Part shown: positions 55,601 through 63,287 of the stretch, in pieces | How positions within the stretch are numbered: the stretch's first letter is position 1 | How the letters are laid out: every line of letters begins with the position of its first letter | Origin: Pseudomonas sp. dw_612 | GTDB lineage: Bacteria; Pseudomonadota; Gammaproteobacteria; Pseudomonadales; Pseudomonadaceae | Length of the DNA stretch: 64,000 nt | Assembly (NCBI RefSeq): GCF_018449725.1 | Contig: NZ_JAAVVC010000005.1 | Span: 186,001 to 250,000, forward strand | Direction of reading: 5' to 3' | Program-made: the position numbers and the translations under genes | Notes under the pieces: model-generated | What the model saw: only the letters and a program-made list of their open reading frames with translations | Databases searched by the model: none | Told to the model about the DNA's origin: nothing

Positions 55601-55772
55601 TCACCACTTCGGCACCCTGACCGCGTTTGTGCCGGGTCGCTCTGCGGAAACATTTAAATTCACTTCAGCCCTGCCAGTGCAGGTGCTCAAGGGCATGGCG
55701 CCGATTCTGACGCCTTATTTGCAGCCGGGTCGCAACACCGAATGCCTGGCACCGGTGGTCGTGCAGCGATAA
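52647..55772 (+). CDS. Divergent class-A penicillin-binding protein
   Basis: A 1041-residue inner-membrane protein with one N-terminal helix (about 40-60), a GT51 peptidoglycan glycosyltransferase-like domain and a transpeptidase domain. The glycosyltransferase motifs are altered: LFIENRF (Glu190) for EDRRF, and GGSTLATQLEKYRHSP for GGSTITQQLAKN. The transpeptidase keeps Ser521 in STAK, SIN (627-629) and KTG (950-952). It is longer than usual class-A proteins, with extra residues between STAK and KTG. The start may also be the ATG at 52662; neither has a clear ribosome-binding site. The NEL-type gene follows 194 bases later. Confidence 0.85.
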   Translation: MDQSTMGALWQSDSSKTVVPTERVDDAPLPEKPRRTKHGWKAFWLLLLIILVVLGLAAAKEMRTSKFQAREVSKFAASLSYDVQPGPSDAIRYPGAGPFDLRLGYSAMGDFLPRLLKRNYVIASQTRFSPALMKYSDRGFFVPYAEKIQAGLSITDCRAAPLYQFNYPQQLYSSFESIPPVVVNSLLFIENRFLLDPRQPLANPAVDWPRFGMAAWSQVAKLMHLPGQSAGGSTLATQLEKYRHSPDGLTVSGAEKIRQMISASVRAYQGGPQTLEARQNVVRDYLNSVPLSAVPGHGEVHGMAEGLRVWYGADFNKANETLASTATDPKTMAAKGLALREMLSLMIAQRRPSHYLTKGHEELADLTDSHIRLLAQNNVIDAQFAAAALASKVTYRDWLTQPTIQPIETNKGISTARSRLASMLNRPLYDLDRLDLSATSTLQSELQAQATEYLKHLADPAFAGQIGLIGERLLTPTSTTQVRYSFTLFELTPDGSRVRVQTDSTDQPFDINEGSKLELGSTAKMRVLTTYLQIISELHDKFADKTVAELKKTDVPDQDRLSRWVVDYLIQNTDRSLPKMLGAALDRKYSASPGEAFFTGGGLHVFHNFRNEDNGRIPTLRDAIRESINLPFIRLMRDIVRYTTYSGPNNSAELLKDDRDPRRQEYLASFADKEGTSFLLKFWKKYRNKDTQAQLDTFLDSMRPTPIRMAAVHRYLYPDAEQAAFNTFVRAHLKGAKLTEKLTDERLERLYLSYGPGSYDLPDQGFIAKVHPLELWLIGHLLTHPDAKWSEIVKASQFERQEVYSWLFKSKHKGARDSRIRTMLEIEAFLDIHQRWQKVGYPFDHLVPSLATAIGSSGDRPAALAELIGTILNDGVRMPTLRIDSLHFAANTPYETQVINDPNVGKRVMPSEVATAMREALSQVVDAGTAKRVSGSFKLPDGTPLAMGGKTGTGDNRIEAIGSGGRILSSKSINRTATFVFYIGDHHFGTLTAFVPGRSAETFKFTSALPVQVLKGMAPILTPYLQPGRNTECLAPVVVQR

Positions 55773-55787
55773 GGCTGACCCTCGTTG

Positions 55788-55851
55788 TCGGCATTTCCCA
55801 CGCCGAAAACACGATAAATGCCGAGGGCGGTATTTATATATTTTCGGCATT
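55788..55851. promoter_or_regulatory. Three TCGGCATT octamers before the NEL-type gene
   Basis: TCGGCATT occurs at 55788-55795 and 55844-55851 and inverted at 55817-55824, with AT-rich DNA (TATTTATATATTTT) between the last two. Centres are 29 and 27 bases apart. The pair 55817/55844 forms an inverted repeat around 19 bases. A regulator site is possible; none is known to me. Confidence 0.4.
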
Positions 55852-55966
55852 CCAATTTTCAATCGATCACCCGCCCACAAGGCACTTCGGGCGCCATCGT
55901 TTCGACTTTTTTTATGGCCGTGAGTGGATAGCCTGAGGCCTCCCACTTCACGTAAGAACAGTCACA

Positions 55967-58900
55967 ATGTCTCAGTTACAGTCACTCATAATTCTGCAAG
56001 CATCGCCTGATGCACCGGACTATAAGGGCCGGCATTACGCCCTGATCCGGGACCGTATCGGCACTTCGTTTACCCGCGCGTCGTTCACCCGTGCACAAGC
56101 ACTCGGCAATGTCCGACTTCAGCGCGAACCCTGGCATTCCCGCGCCGGCAAATCGCTTGAAATCGCCAATACAGAGGCCTGGAGCGCACAAAACGACGTC
56201 GACCGGGTGCTCGACAGTCTTCAGGACATCCGCACGTTCGCCACGCCCCTGCTCAAAAGCGCATTGAAAGAAAAGTACCGCCTCGACATCGACGTGGCGA
56301 ACACTTACCTCAGGCTCTACCTCCCCAAGGGAACGCCCTGGTACGTAATTGATACCTCGTCAGGCGTGACCACGCGCACGGTGTCGTTGCTGGACGCGGC
56401 AATTCATAACTTCGCCCGTGCCGAAACCTTCGAGCCCGAGTCCGACTTCATTACCCGGCCCGATCAGCGAGGTCACTTCGACATCGTGCCGATCCGGCGA
56501 ACAATGGGCATCGGCCAGTTCCAGGCCCTGTGCCGCGAACTGGATATCGGTGCCCGCTATAAACGCCACCTCGAAAGCGTCCTGTTGGCGACCGATCCCG
56601 TGGCGTCCACCGTGCTGCAACTCAAGGTCACCGCCAGCCAGAAAGCCGCGCTCAAAGCCGCTGTCCACCTGGCGTTGGCGAAAAAAGATATCGGCGACAA
56701 TGCGGCCAGTGTGGTGTCGGGCCTGATCTACGGGCAGCGGGGCCTGACCCTGGACGGTAAAGTCATGCAGGGGTTTGACCTGGCGATGATGGACACCACC
56801 CTGACCGGCATCGTGGTGTTTGCCCCGGTCGAACAGCAACGTCGCGGGACCGACAAGGTGATTGTGTATGTCCCCCATGACCCCGAGCACCCGCTGAAGG
56901 AATACCCCTCGATCACCGGGTTCATGCAGGAATTGACGCGCCAATTGCGCGACAACAAAACACTGCCCTCCAACGGGCTCACCTATCAGCAGTTCTTCAG
57001 CCAGTTCATCGACCAGCAACAGCGCGGGCATTTTTTCGCCGGTCTGGGGCAACGCCTGAGCATCGTCAAATGGCATGAAAAGCAACCGCTGGATCCGCGC
57101 CCGACGTGGCGCGAAACCCCCGTGAAAAAGCCCCACCTGCAGTTTTCCGTGGCCCCCATCACCCGTCCGCTGTGGGAGCACCTGTATCAACAGACCCTCA
57201 ACAAGATCCTCAATGACGGCCGGGAAATCGCAGTATCTACCGCAGACACGGACAGCAAGGCCCGCTGGGCGTGGTGGGATAACTTCAAGAAAATCGTCTC
57301 GGATATTTTCAACGTCGCGCTGATGGTGGTGGCGCCGTTCGTGCCGGGCCTGGGCGAACTCATGCTGGCCTACACCGCTTATCAACTGACCAACGACATC
57401 ATTGAGGGCGTGGTCGACCTGGCAGAAGGCCTTTGGGTTGAAGCGGCCGAACATGTGATCTCGGTGGTGACGGACGTTATACAACTGGCGGGGTTTGCCG
57501 CGGGCGGCGCCATCGTCAACGAGTTCCGTCTTAAACTCTCGCCGTTTATCGAGGGCACCCAACCGGTTCAACTGGCCAACGGTGAAACCCGTCTGTGGAA
57601 CCCCGACTTGACCCCTTATGCGCAAAAAAATCTTGCGCTGGCCGAGTATTCAACGCCAGATGAATTGGGCCTGCATCGCCACGGCGACAACGACATCCTG
57701 CCACTGGACGAACGCCTCTACGCCGTGGAAAAGGACCCCGTCACCGGCGTACACCAAGTCCTGCATCCTGATCGACCGGATGCCTACGCGCCAAAACTGG
57801 CCCATAACGGTCGTGGCGCCTGGGTGCATGAAGGCGAGCATCCTCGCACCTGGGATGGCGTAACGTTGATGAAACGCCTGGGTCACAGCACCGATGGTTT
57901 GAGCCCTGAGCAACTGGAAAACATCCTGCTCATCAGCGGCGTCGACGAAGGCGCATTACGCCGTATGTATGTCGAGAACACGGCGCCACCGCTGTTGCTG
58001 GACGACAGCCTCAAACACTTCAGGACCTTCGATGACGCCCCGGCACCGGCCAGCCCCGACCCGAACGCCCATCAACTGCAGCGCCACTATCCGACCCTGT
58101 CCGCCGACATCGCCGAAGCCCTGGTGGCCGGGGCCACGAAAGACGAGTTCGAGGTGCTGTCCGAGAAACGCATCCCCCAAAACTTGAGAGGTCAGGCACG
58201 CGAATGTGCTTTTGAAATCCGCACCGCGCGTGCCTTCGAAGGCTTCTATAGGGCCAACCGGCTGAGCGTCGATACCGAACGACTGGCCCTTAACACCCTG
58301 CGTTTGAATACCGACACCTTCGGCGACCTGCGCATCGATGTGCGCGATGGCGTCGACGGCGAGTTGCGCTGCAGCGTCGGGCCCGAAGAAGCCTCGATCG
58401 TCAGGCACCTGTTGCGCGACAAATGGGGACGCTACGAAGTGCGGGACGCCGATAATTACCCGATTAATGGGGCGGCGGATCTGTATGAGTCGATCCTGCG
58501 CGCCCTGCCCAAGCAACAGAGCCAAGAACTGGGCTACCAGCCCGGGCAGGGCGCCTGGTTCAAGGATTGGCTGATTGCCAAGACCGCCCCACCCGCCGAA
58601 CGCCGGACCGTGTTGCTGGAGCCGGCGATCAGGCCGGTCGCCGAGCCGCAATTGATGCTGCTGCTGCGCGGGCCAGTGCTGTCCACCAAGCGCCTCACAC
58701 TGGAGGAGCGTGTCACAGACCTGTACCCGACCATGAGAACACGCGACGTGGACGCGTTCGTCCGTTCGCTGAATGCCCTGCCCGAGCCCTCCAAGGTGAT
58801 GGAATCACTCGAAGACGAACTGACGTTGTTGCGTAATACGGTTCAGTGGTGGCTGGAGCAAAAACTCCCGACCTTGCCCGACGATCCGGTGATCTATAGA

Positions 58901-60625
58901 GGCACCCCCAAACATATCGCCGACAGACTATTGGAGTGTTTCGAACGACGCTCGTACGTGTTTGATGAGAGCAGCAGCCTGGAAGGCGGTTATACGCTGA
59001 ACCTGTCGTCGCAGTTCCAGCACCACGACCTTGAGCGCTGGTGGAAGCAGCTGCCCGATCTCAAGAAATATTTCGATCAAGTCACCACGCTGTCGCTGGA
59101 CAACACTCATTTTTCGGCCGGCCCCGAAGGCTTGCTGAAAGATTTCCGTCACGTACGTCATCTCAGCGCCAGACGTTGCGAACTGCAGCGCCTGCCCGAA
59201 GGCGTGGGCCAGATGCATCTGCTGGAAACCCTGCGCCTGACCGACAATCACCTCGAACTGACACCCGAGGCCGTGGAGCAGTTGCGCAACCTGACCCGCA
59301 TGGAAACCCTGCGGCTCGACAACAACCCGCTGGGCCGTTCGCCGAATGTCGAACGCATGCCGCACCTGACCATACTGAACCTGAGTCATACCGGGATCGA
59401 CCACTGGCCGCCCGGGCTGTTCAGCAAGCGTCGTCCGCGAGGCTTTTTCCTGGACCTGCAAGACAACCCGATTACCAGCGTCCCCAAGGTCATCCCCGGT
59501 TCGGACAGTGCCATGGTCATCGCACGTGCACGCATCTCCGCACCTGGCATGCCTCAAACGGCCCAATTCGAGATCGGTGAATACCGGCAGTCGGTGGGGC
59601 TGCCTCGCCGGACGGTCTACGTTCCCGCCGCCGAACACGCGCGGCGAAAATGGCCCGTTTCCAACGATTCTGACTTGTGGGGCAGCGCGCCGGGATTAGG
59701 CACGTACAGGGCCGAGGCCTGGAGCAGGTTGATCACTGAGCCGAACGCTGACGGCTTTTTCAGCGTGATCGACAAGCTCACCGAATCTTCCGATTACAGG
59801 GTTGGCGGTGAATGGCGCAGACAGCTGTCCATTCGGGTCTGGAACATGATCGATGCCATTGACCTGGACACGTCCCTGCGCGAAGAGCTGTTCACCATGG
59901 CCACGGCGCCCACCACGTGTGCCGACGCCGGGGCTCAGCTGTTCAACAACATGGGGGTCAAGGTCCTCGCTTCGCGGGCGTACTCTTATTCGACCTACCG
60001 CGCGCCGCTGGAGAAGGCGCTGGTGACGCTGGCCAAAGGCGCCGCACGCCTTGAGCGCGTCGACGACATTGCCCGGGCCGATATCATGGCGCGCAGCGGC
60101 ACCCCGGACGAAGTCGAGGTGTACCTGGCGTATGAAACCGCGCTGGCGGATCGCCTGCAATTGCCTTGGCAATCGGAAAGCATGCTGTATCGACCGGTCG
60201 CCGGCGTCAGTGACAACGCCATCGACCAGGCATTCGACACCGTGCTGACCATGGAAGAAGGCGACGGACTGGTCAATGCCATGCTTGAGCAACCGTTTTG
60301 GGTGAAGTACCTGCTAGAAACCTGGCCTACCGAGTTCCAGGCCAACAAGCAGCGCTATGAACGCCTTTCAAACGCGCTCGAAAGCCTGCGCGAGACTCAA
60401 ACGGAATGGGCGAAGGCCAAAGCGTTGAACGAACCACGACAGTATCGGCTAGAGGAACGGATGCGAGTCCTGACGCAGCAATTGTCCATTCCCGAACACC
60501 AGGTGTTCACCGGGCACGCCATGACCGAACAGACCTACGAGGCCCTGTACCACGACCTGGGTTACCAGCGCCAGGAATGGGCCCGGGCAAAAACCCGTGA
60601 AGCACTGGAGCGGACAACACCGTAA
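55967..60625 (+). CDS. DUF6543-LRR-NEL protein, probable E3 ubiquitin ligase effector
   Basis: A 1552-residue protein. The N-terminal half is DUF6543/dermonecrotic-toxin-like, with a DKVIVYVPHDPEHPLKEY module near residues 298-335 and a hydrophobic segment at about 445-520. Leucine-rich repeats lie at about 1033-1170 (LETLRLTDNHLEL, METLRLDNNPLG, LTILNLSHTGID). The C-terminus resembles the NEL domain of IpaH/SspH ligases: TTCADAGAQLFNNM carries the CxD motif, Cys1318 and Asp1320. Such ligases ubiquitinate host proteins and imply delivery into eukaryotic cells; no secretion system is in the window. It lies alone, after a cell-wall gene. Confidence 0.85.
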   Translation: MSQLQSLIILQASPDAPDYKGRHYALIRDRIGTSFTRASFTRAQALGNVRLQREPWHSRAGKSLEIANTEAWSAQNDVDRVLDSLQDIRTFATPLLKSALKEKYRLDIDVANTYLRLYLPKGTPWYVIDTSSGVTTRTVSLLDAAIHNFARAETFEPESDFITRPDQRGHFDIVPIRRTMGIGQFQALCRELDIGARYKRHLESVLLATDPVASTVLQLKVTASQKAALKAAVHLALAKKDIGDNAASVVSGLIYGQRGLTLDGKVMQGFDLAMMDTTLTGIVVFAPVEQQRRGTDKVIVYVPHDPEHPLKEYPSITGFMQELTRQLRDNKTLPSNGLTYQQFFSQFIDQQQRGHFFAGLGQRLSIVKWHEKQPLDPRPTWRETPVKKPHLQFSVAPITRPLWEHLYQQTLNKILNDGREIAVSTADTDSKARWAWWDNFKKIVSDIFNVALMVVAPFVPGLGELMLAYTAYQLTNDIIEGVVDLAEGLWVEAAEHVISVVTDVIQLAGFAAGGAIVNEFRLKLSPFIEGTQPVQLANGETRLWNPDLTPYAQKNLALAEYSTPDELGLHRHGDNDILPLDERLYAVEKDPVTGVHQVLHPDRPDAYAPKLAHNGRGAWVHEGEHPRTWDGVTLMKRLGHSTDGLSPEQLENILLISGVDEGALRRMYVENTAPPLLLDDSLKHFRTFDDAPAPASPDPNAHQLQRHYPTLSADIAEALVAGATKDEFEVLSEKRIPQNLRGQARECAFEIRTARAFEGFYRANRLSVDTERLALNTLRLNTDTFGDLRIDVRDGVDGELRCSVGPEEASIVRHLLRDKWGRYEVRDADNYPINGAADLYESILRALPKQQSQELGYQPGQGAWFKDWLIAKTAPPAERRTVLLEPAIRPVAEPQLMLLLRGPVLSTKRLTLEERVTDLYPTMRTRDVDAFVRSLNALPEPSKVMESLEDELTLLRNTVQWWLEQKLPTLPDDPVIYRGTPKHIADRLLECFERRSYVFDESSSLEGGYTLNLSSQFQHHDLERWWKQLPDLKKYFDQVTTLSLDNTHFSAGPEGLLKDFRHVRHLSARRCELQRLPEGVGQMHLLETLRLTDNHLELTPEAVEQLRNLTRMETLRLDNNPLGRSPNVERMPHLTILNLSHTGIDHWPPGLFSKRRPRGFFLDLQDNPITSVPKVIPGSDSAMVIARARISAPGMPQTAQFEIGEYRQSVGLPRRTVYVPAAEHARRKWPVSNDSDLWGSAPGLGTYRAEAWSRLITEPNADGFFSVIDKLTESSDYRVGGEWRRQLSIRVWNMIDAIDLDTSLREELFTMATAPTTCADAGAQLFNNMGVKVLASRAYSYSTYRAPLEKALVTLAKGAARLERVDDIARADIMARSGTPDEVEVYLAYETALADRLQLPWQSESMLYRPVAGVSDNAIDQAFDTVLTMEEGDGLVNAMLEQPFWVKYLLETWPTEFQANKQRYERLSNALESLRETQTEWAKAKALNEPRQYRLEERMRVLTQQLSIPEHQVFTGHAMTEQTYEALYHDLGYQRQEWARAKTREALERTTP

Positions 60626-60638
60626 GAACACCGCTCCT

Positions 60639-60731
60639 CCTGTGGGAGCGGGCTTGCTCGCGAAGACGGCGGCACATCCAACATTGATGTGACAGACCTA
60701 CCGCTTTCGCGAGCAAGCCCGCTCCCACAGG
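60639..60731. repeat. REPIN
   Basis: Inverted pair of the main REP class between the NEL-type gene and the convergent pilin gene. Confidence 0.9.
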
Positions 60732-60749
60732 TTGCATACCGATGAGCAC

Positions 60750-61250
60750 TCAGGAACCCGGCGCCCTTGCGTTGAACAGCAACAACACATTGCCGTAGTA
60801 ATCCCCGGCCCGATACCCACCGGGCGGTTGCTGCGGCTCTATCTCCAACAGCACCCGCGAGCCCAGCGCCGCATCAGCAGCCGTCACCACCAGGCGAGGC
60901 TCGATGGCGTGGCTCAGCTCCACGCCATTGAAGCGCACGCGCAAGCCAATGTTGTCTGCATCATGACCGTTGGAGAGATACGGATTCGCGTCCAGCCGCG
61001 CTTCAACGGCGCTGGTGTCGTGCCGCACATCGAAGTATTTGCGCAGGCTGCCCAGCCGCGCGGTCGCGACATTCCAGGGCAGGATCTGCTCGCGGTGAAT
61101 CCAGCCGGTTTCAGACGGGATGATGTAAAACGAGCGCGTCGGGACCGTCACGGACACTTCGAAAATGTGCTCTTCACGGGCGGCCAGCGCCGAAAGACTT
61201 ATCAGCGCCGTTGCCGCCAGTAGCGTGGCGACCGTGCATTGCTTGATCAT
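60750..61250 (-). CDS. CS1-type fimbrial major subunit
   Basis: A 166-residue secreted protein: signal peptide ending near SALA, then EEHIFEVSVTVPTRSFYIIPS, and a C-terminal strand region AGDYYGNVLLLFNA. This is the CfaB/CooA-type alpha-fimbria subunit pattern, in which the N-terminal strand EEHIFEVSVTV would complete the fold of the next subunit. Last gene of a four-gene operon; 34 bases after the chaperone gene. The ATG at 61250 fits the signal peptide. Confidence 0.8.
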   Translation of the reverse strand: MIKQCTVATLLAATALISLSALAAREEHIFEVSVTVPTRSFYIIPSETGWIHREQILPWNVATARLGSLRKYFDVRHDTSAVEARLDANPYLSNGHDADNIGLRVRFNGVELSHAIEPRLVVTAADAALGSRVLLEIEPQQPPGGYRAGDYYGNVLLLFNARAPGS

Positions 61251-61284
61251 GTTCGTTACCCACAGCATCAATTGGAAGCCGCCA

Positions 61285-62028
61285 CTATCGACTGGCTATT
61301 TTCAGCACTTTCTTGTTGTCGCCCTCGATCACCATGAAGCGATATTCGCGTCCCTTCTCCTTGTCGAAACCGAAAGTCTTTCCGGCCATCACGTGGTGTT
61401 TGGTGGTGGCTCCGCAATCGTTTTCATCGCTGATCGAGCAACTTTTGAACTCGTCGACCATCAGCACGGTGTTGCCGTTGTTGCGCAGTTCATAACGCTG
61501 GGCGGTGTCGTTTATGACGGTATCGAAGCGCGCATTTTTTGGCCGTACGAAAAAGATCGTGCCGAACCCGGTCATCACGTTGACGCCGGCCGACAGGCTC
61601 TTCCTATAGTCTTCGCGCTCTTCGTGGGAAAGCACGAACGCATCTTCCTTTTCCGGCACGACCGGGATGAAACGCACGCGAAAATAACGCTCGGTGTCAC
61701 GCTCGCCCATGTACAGCAGACGGGTGCCCTGCATGCCCTTGGCCGGTACGATCAAGCGTGCCGGGCTGGCCATGATGCCGTTGCGCGAAGCAGCATCTGC
61801 CGCGTTTTCGACCGGTACTTCCCGCACCGTGCCGTCGGTGTTGTAAAGGATTTCCAGCACATTGATCTTGACGAAAGCGGTGCTGTCGCCACTGTTGAAT
61901 ACCCGCTTGAGGAAGGTACTTTTATCGCCGTCCAGGTAGTCGTACACCGTGCCGACATTTATCTGCGGCCCGGCGTTTGCCGTGAGGCCAAACAGGCTGG
62001 CCATCCCTATCAATAACAGACGTTTCAT
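61285..62028 (-). CDS. Periplasmic fimbrial chaperone (CfaA-like)
   Basis: A 247-residue exported protein with an immunoglobulin-like chaperone fold: signal peptide ending at ANA, then the chaperone strand region SPARLIVPAKGMQGTRLLYMG followed by ERYFRVRFIPV, with Lys/Arg for subunit anchoring. It would stabilise the pilin and tip proteins before assembly. GAGG lies upstream of the ATG at 62028. The two Cys residues in CSISDENDC could form a disulfide. Confidence 0.8.
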   Translation of the reverse strand: MKRLLLIGMASLFGLTANAGPQINVGTVYDYLDGDKSTFLKRVFNSGDSTAFVKINVLEILYNTDGTVREVPVENAADAASRNGIMASPARLIVPAKGMQGTRLLYMGERDTERYFRVRFIPVVPEKEDAFVLSHEEREDYRKSLSAGVNVMTGFGTIFFVRPKNARFDTVINDTAQRYELRNNGNTVLMVDEFKSCSISDENDCGATTKHHVMAGKTFGFDKEKGREYRFMVIEGDNKKVLKIASR

Positions 62029-62067
62029 CGTCTTCAACCTCAAAAAAATTGCCGAGTGTATGTACGG

Positions 62068-63282
62068 TCAGGCTTCCGAATCCCAGATCACGGTCATGAC
62101 GCCGGAGTAGTCGCCGGCCACACCGGACTCAAGCATCAAATGGGTGTATTGCTCGCCGATTTCAAAATGAAGGGTTCCCTTTCCGCGATCGACATAGAAG
62201 CTCGGCACGATGCTCAAAGAGCCCGAGTCACCGATCCTCAACGGACGCTGGTTGATCGGTTGCCCGAATGGGTCCGTCAGCCCGTTGGGCAGCGTCACCC
62301 TCAGTTGCACCACGCCCAGCCGACGCGTGGCCGGGTCGAAGATGGTGCAGTTGTTGCCCACCTGGCCCGGGCACATCAACATCATCTTGAACCGCGATGA
62401 CGCCGAGATATGGAAGGTCTGATCGCGGACCAGACGATTGGGTTTGCGCCCTTCGTTGACCCAGCTTTGCCAGCCACCGGGCGGCACCAACTCGACTTTA
62501 TTGCCGCCGGGCGGAAGTGTGACTTTCAAGGTGTGCTGCACATCCAGAACAAAGTCCAGGGTCAGGTTGCTGTCATCCGGCGTCAGCCCGCCGATATCGA
62601 AATCCAGGCCGGGGCCCAGGCGATAGTTCATCGAACCGGTGTACAGCCCGCTCGACATACCCAGTGGATTAGGCGTTCGCAGCTCATACGCAAAGTCCAG
62701 GGTGTCGTAGGTCATGAACGGAATGCGAAAAGCATTCACCTTGGTGCAGGGTGCCTCGACCGGCGTTTTCCAGAAGAAACGATAGGTGTGGCTGCCGTAA
62801 AGCCCGACACCGCTATATAAACAAGGCGACGGGGCGTACACCCACGACGGGTTCCAGAGCTTCTGGTGTCCCTCCAGGATGTCGGTGACGCCGACCAGAT
62901 TGGCGGCCGAATCGCTGAGCGTGTATTGAGAACCAATACCGATGATGCGCACTTCAACGGTTTCCGTCTCCTGGGTGTCCCGGTTGGTCACCGTCAGTTG
63001 CCGCCAACTGGCCGGCACTTTGACAGAGGCGGCAGTGCCGGGCGCAAGCGAGGGGCTCGGCCCGAAAACAATCGGTATCCGAATGCTGAACATATTCTGT
63101 TGCATGCACTCGCTCGGACGATCACTGCAATAACCACTGTTCGGCGTCTTGTTGATAAACACGTTACGCTGCGGCTGCGCCGGATCCGGCGTGAACAGCG
63201 CCCTGATTTCCTGGTTCACCGCCCCGACGGTAGGCGCCGCCAGCGCCAAGGCCAGCCCCAGCCACCCTGTGGATAGTTTCAT
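62068..63282 (-). CDS. Fimbrial tip protein (CfaE/CooD-like)
   Basis: A 404-residue secreted protein with signal peptide ending at VGA. Its place after the usher and before the chaperone, its size and the C-terminal FEIGEQYTHLMLESGVAGDYSGVMTVIWDSEA pattern (a pilin-like C-terminal domain) fit the minor tip adhesin of CS1/CFA-I fimbriae. The N-terminal half (NPSWVYAPSPCLYSGVGLYG, Cys pairs) would be the receptor-binding part; receptor unknown. The start follows the usher stop by five bases, so translation is coupled. Confidence 0.82.
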   Translation of the reverse strand: MKLSTGWLGLALALAAPTVGAVNQEIRALFTPDPAQPQRNVFINKTPNSGYCSDRPSECMQQNMFSIRIPIVFGPSPSLAPGTAASVKVPASWRQLTVTNRDTQETETVEVRIIGIGSQYTLSDSAANLVGVTDILEGHQKLWNPSWVYAPSPCLYSGVGLYGSHTYRFFWKTPVEAPCTKVNAFRIPFMTYDTLDFAYELRTPNPLGMSSGLYTGSMNYRLGPGLDFDIGGLTPDDSNLTLDFVLDVQHTLKVTLPPGGNKVELVPPGGWQSWVNEGRKPNRLVRDQTFHISASSRFKMMLMCPGQVGNNCTIFDPATRRLGVVQLRVTLPNGLTDPFGQPINQRPLRIGDSGSLSIVPSFYVDRGKGTLHFEIGEQYTHLMLESGVAGDYSGVMTVIWDSEA

Positions 63283-63287
63283 AGGTT

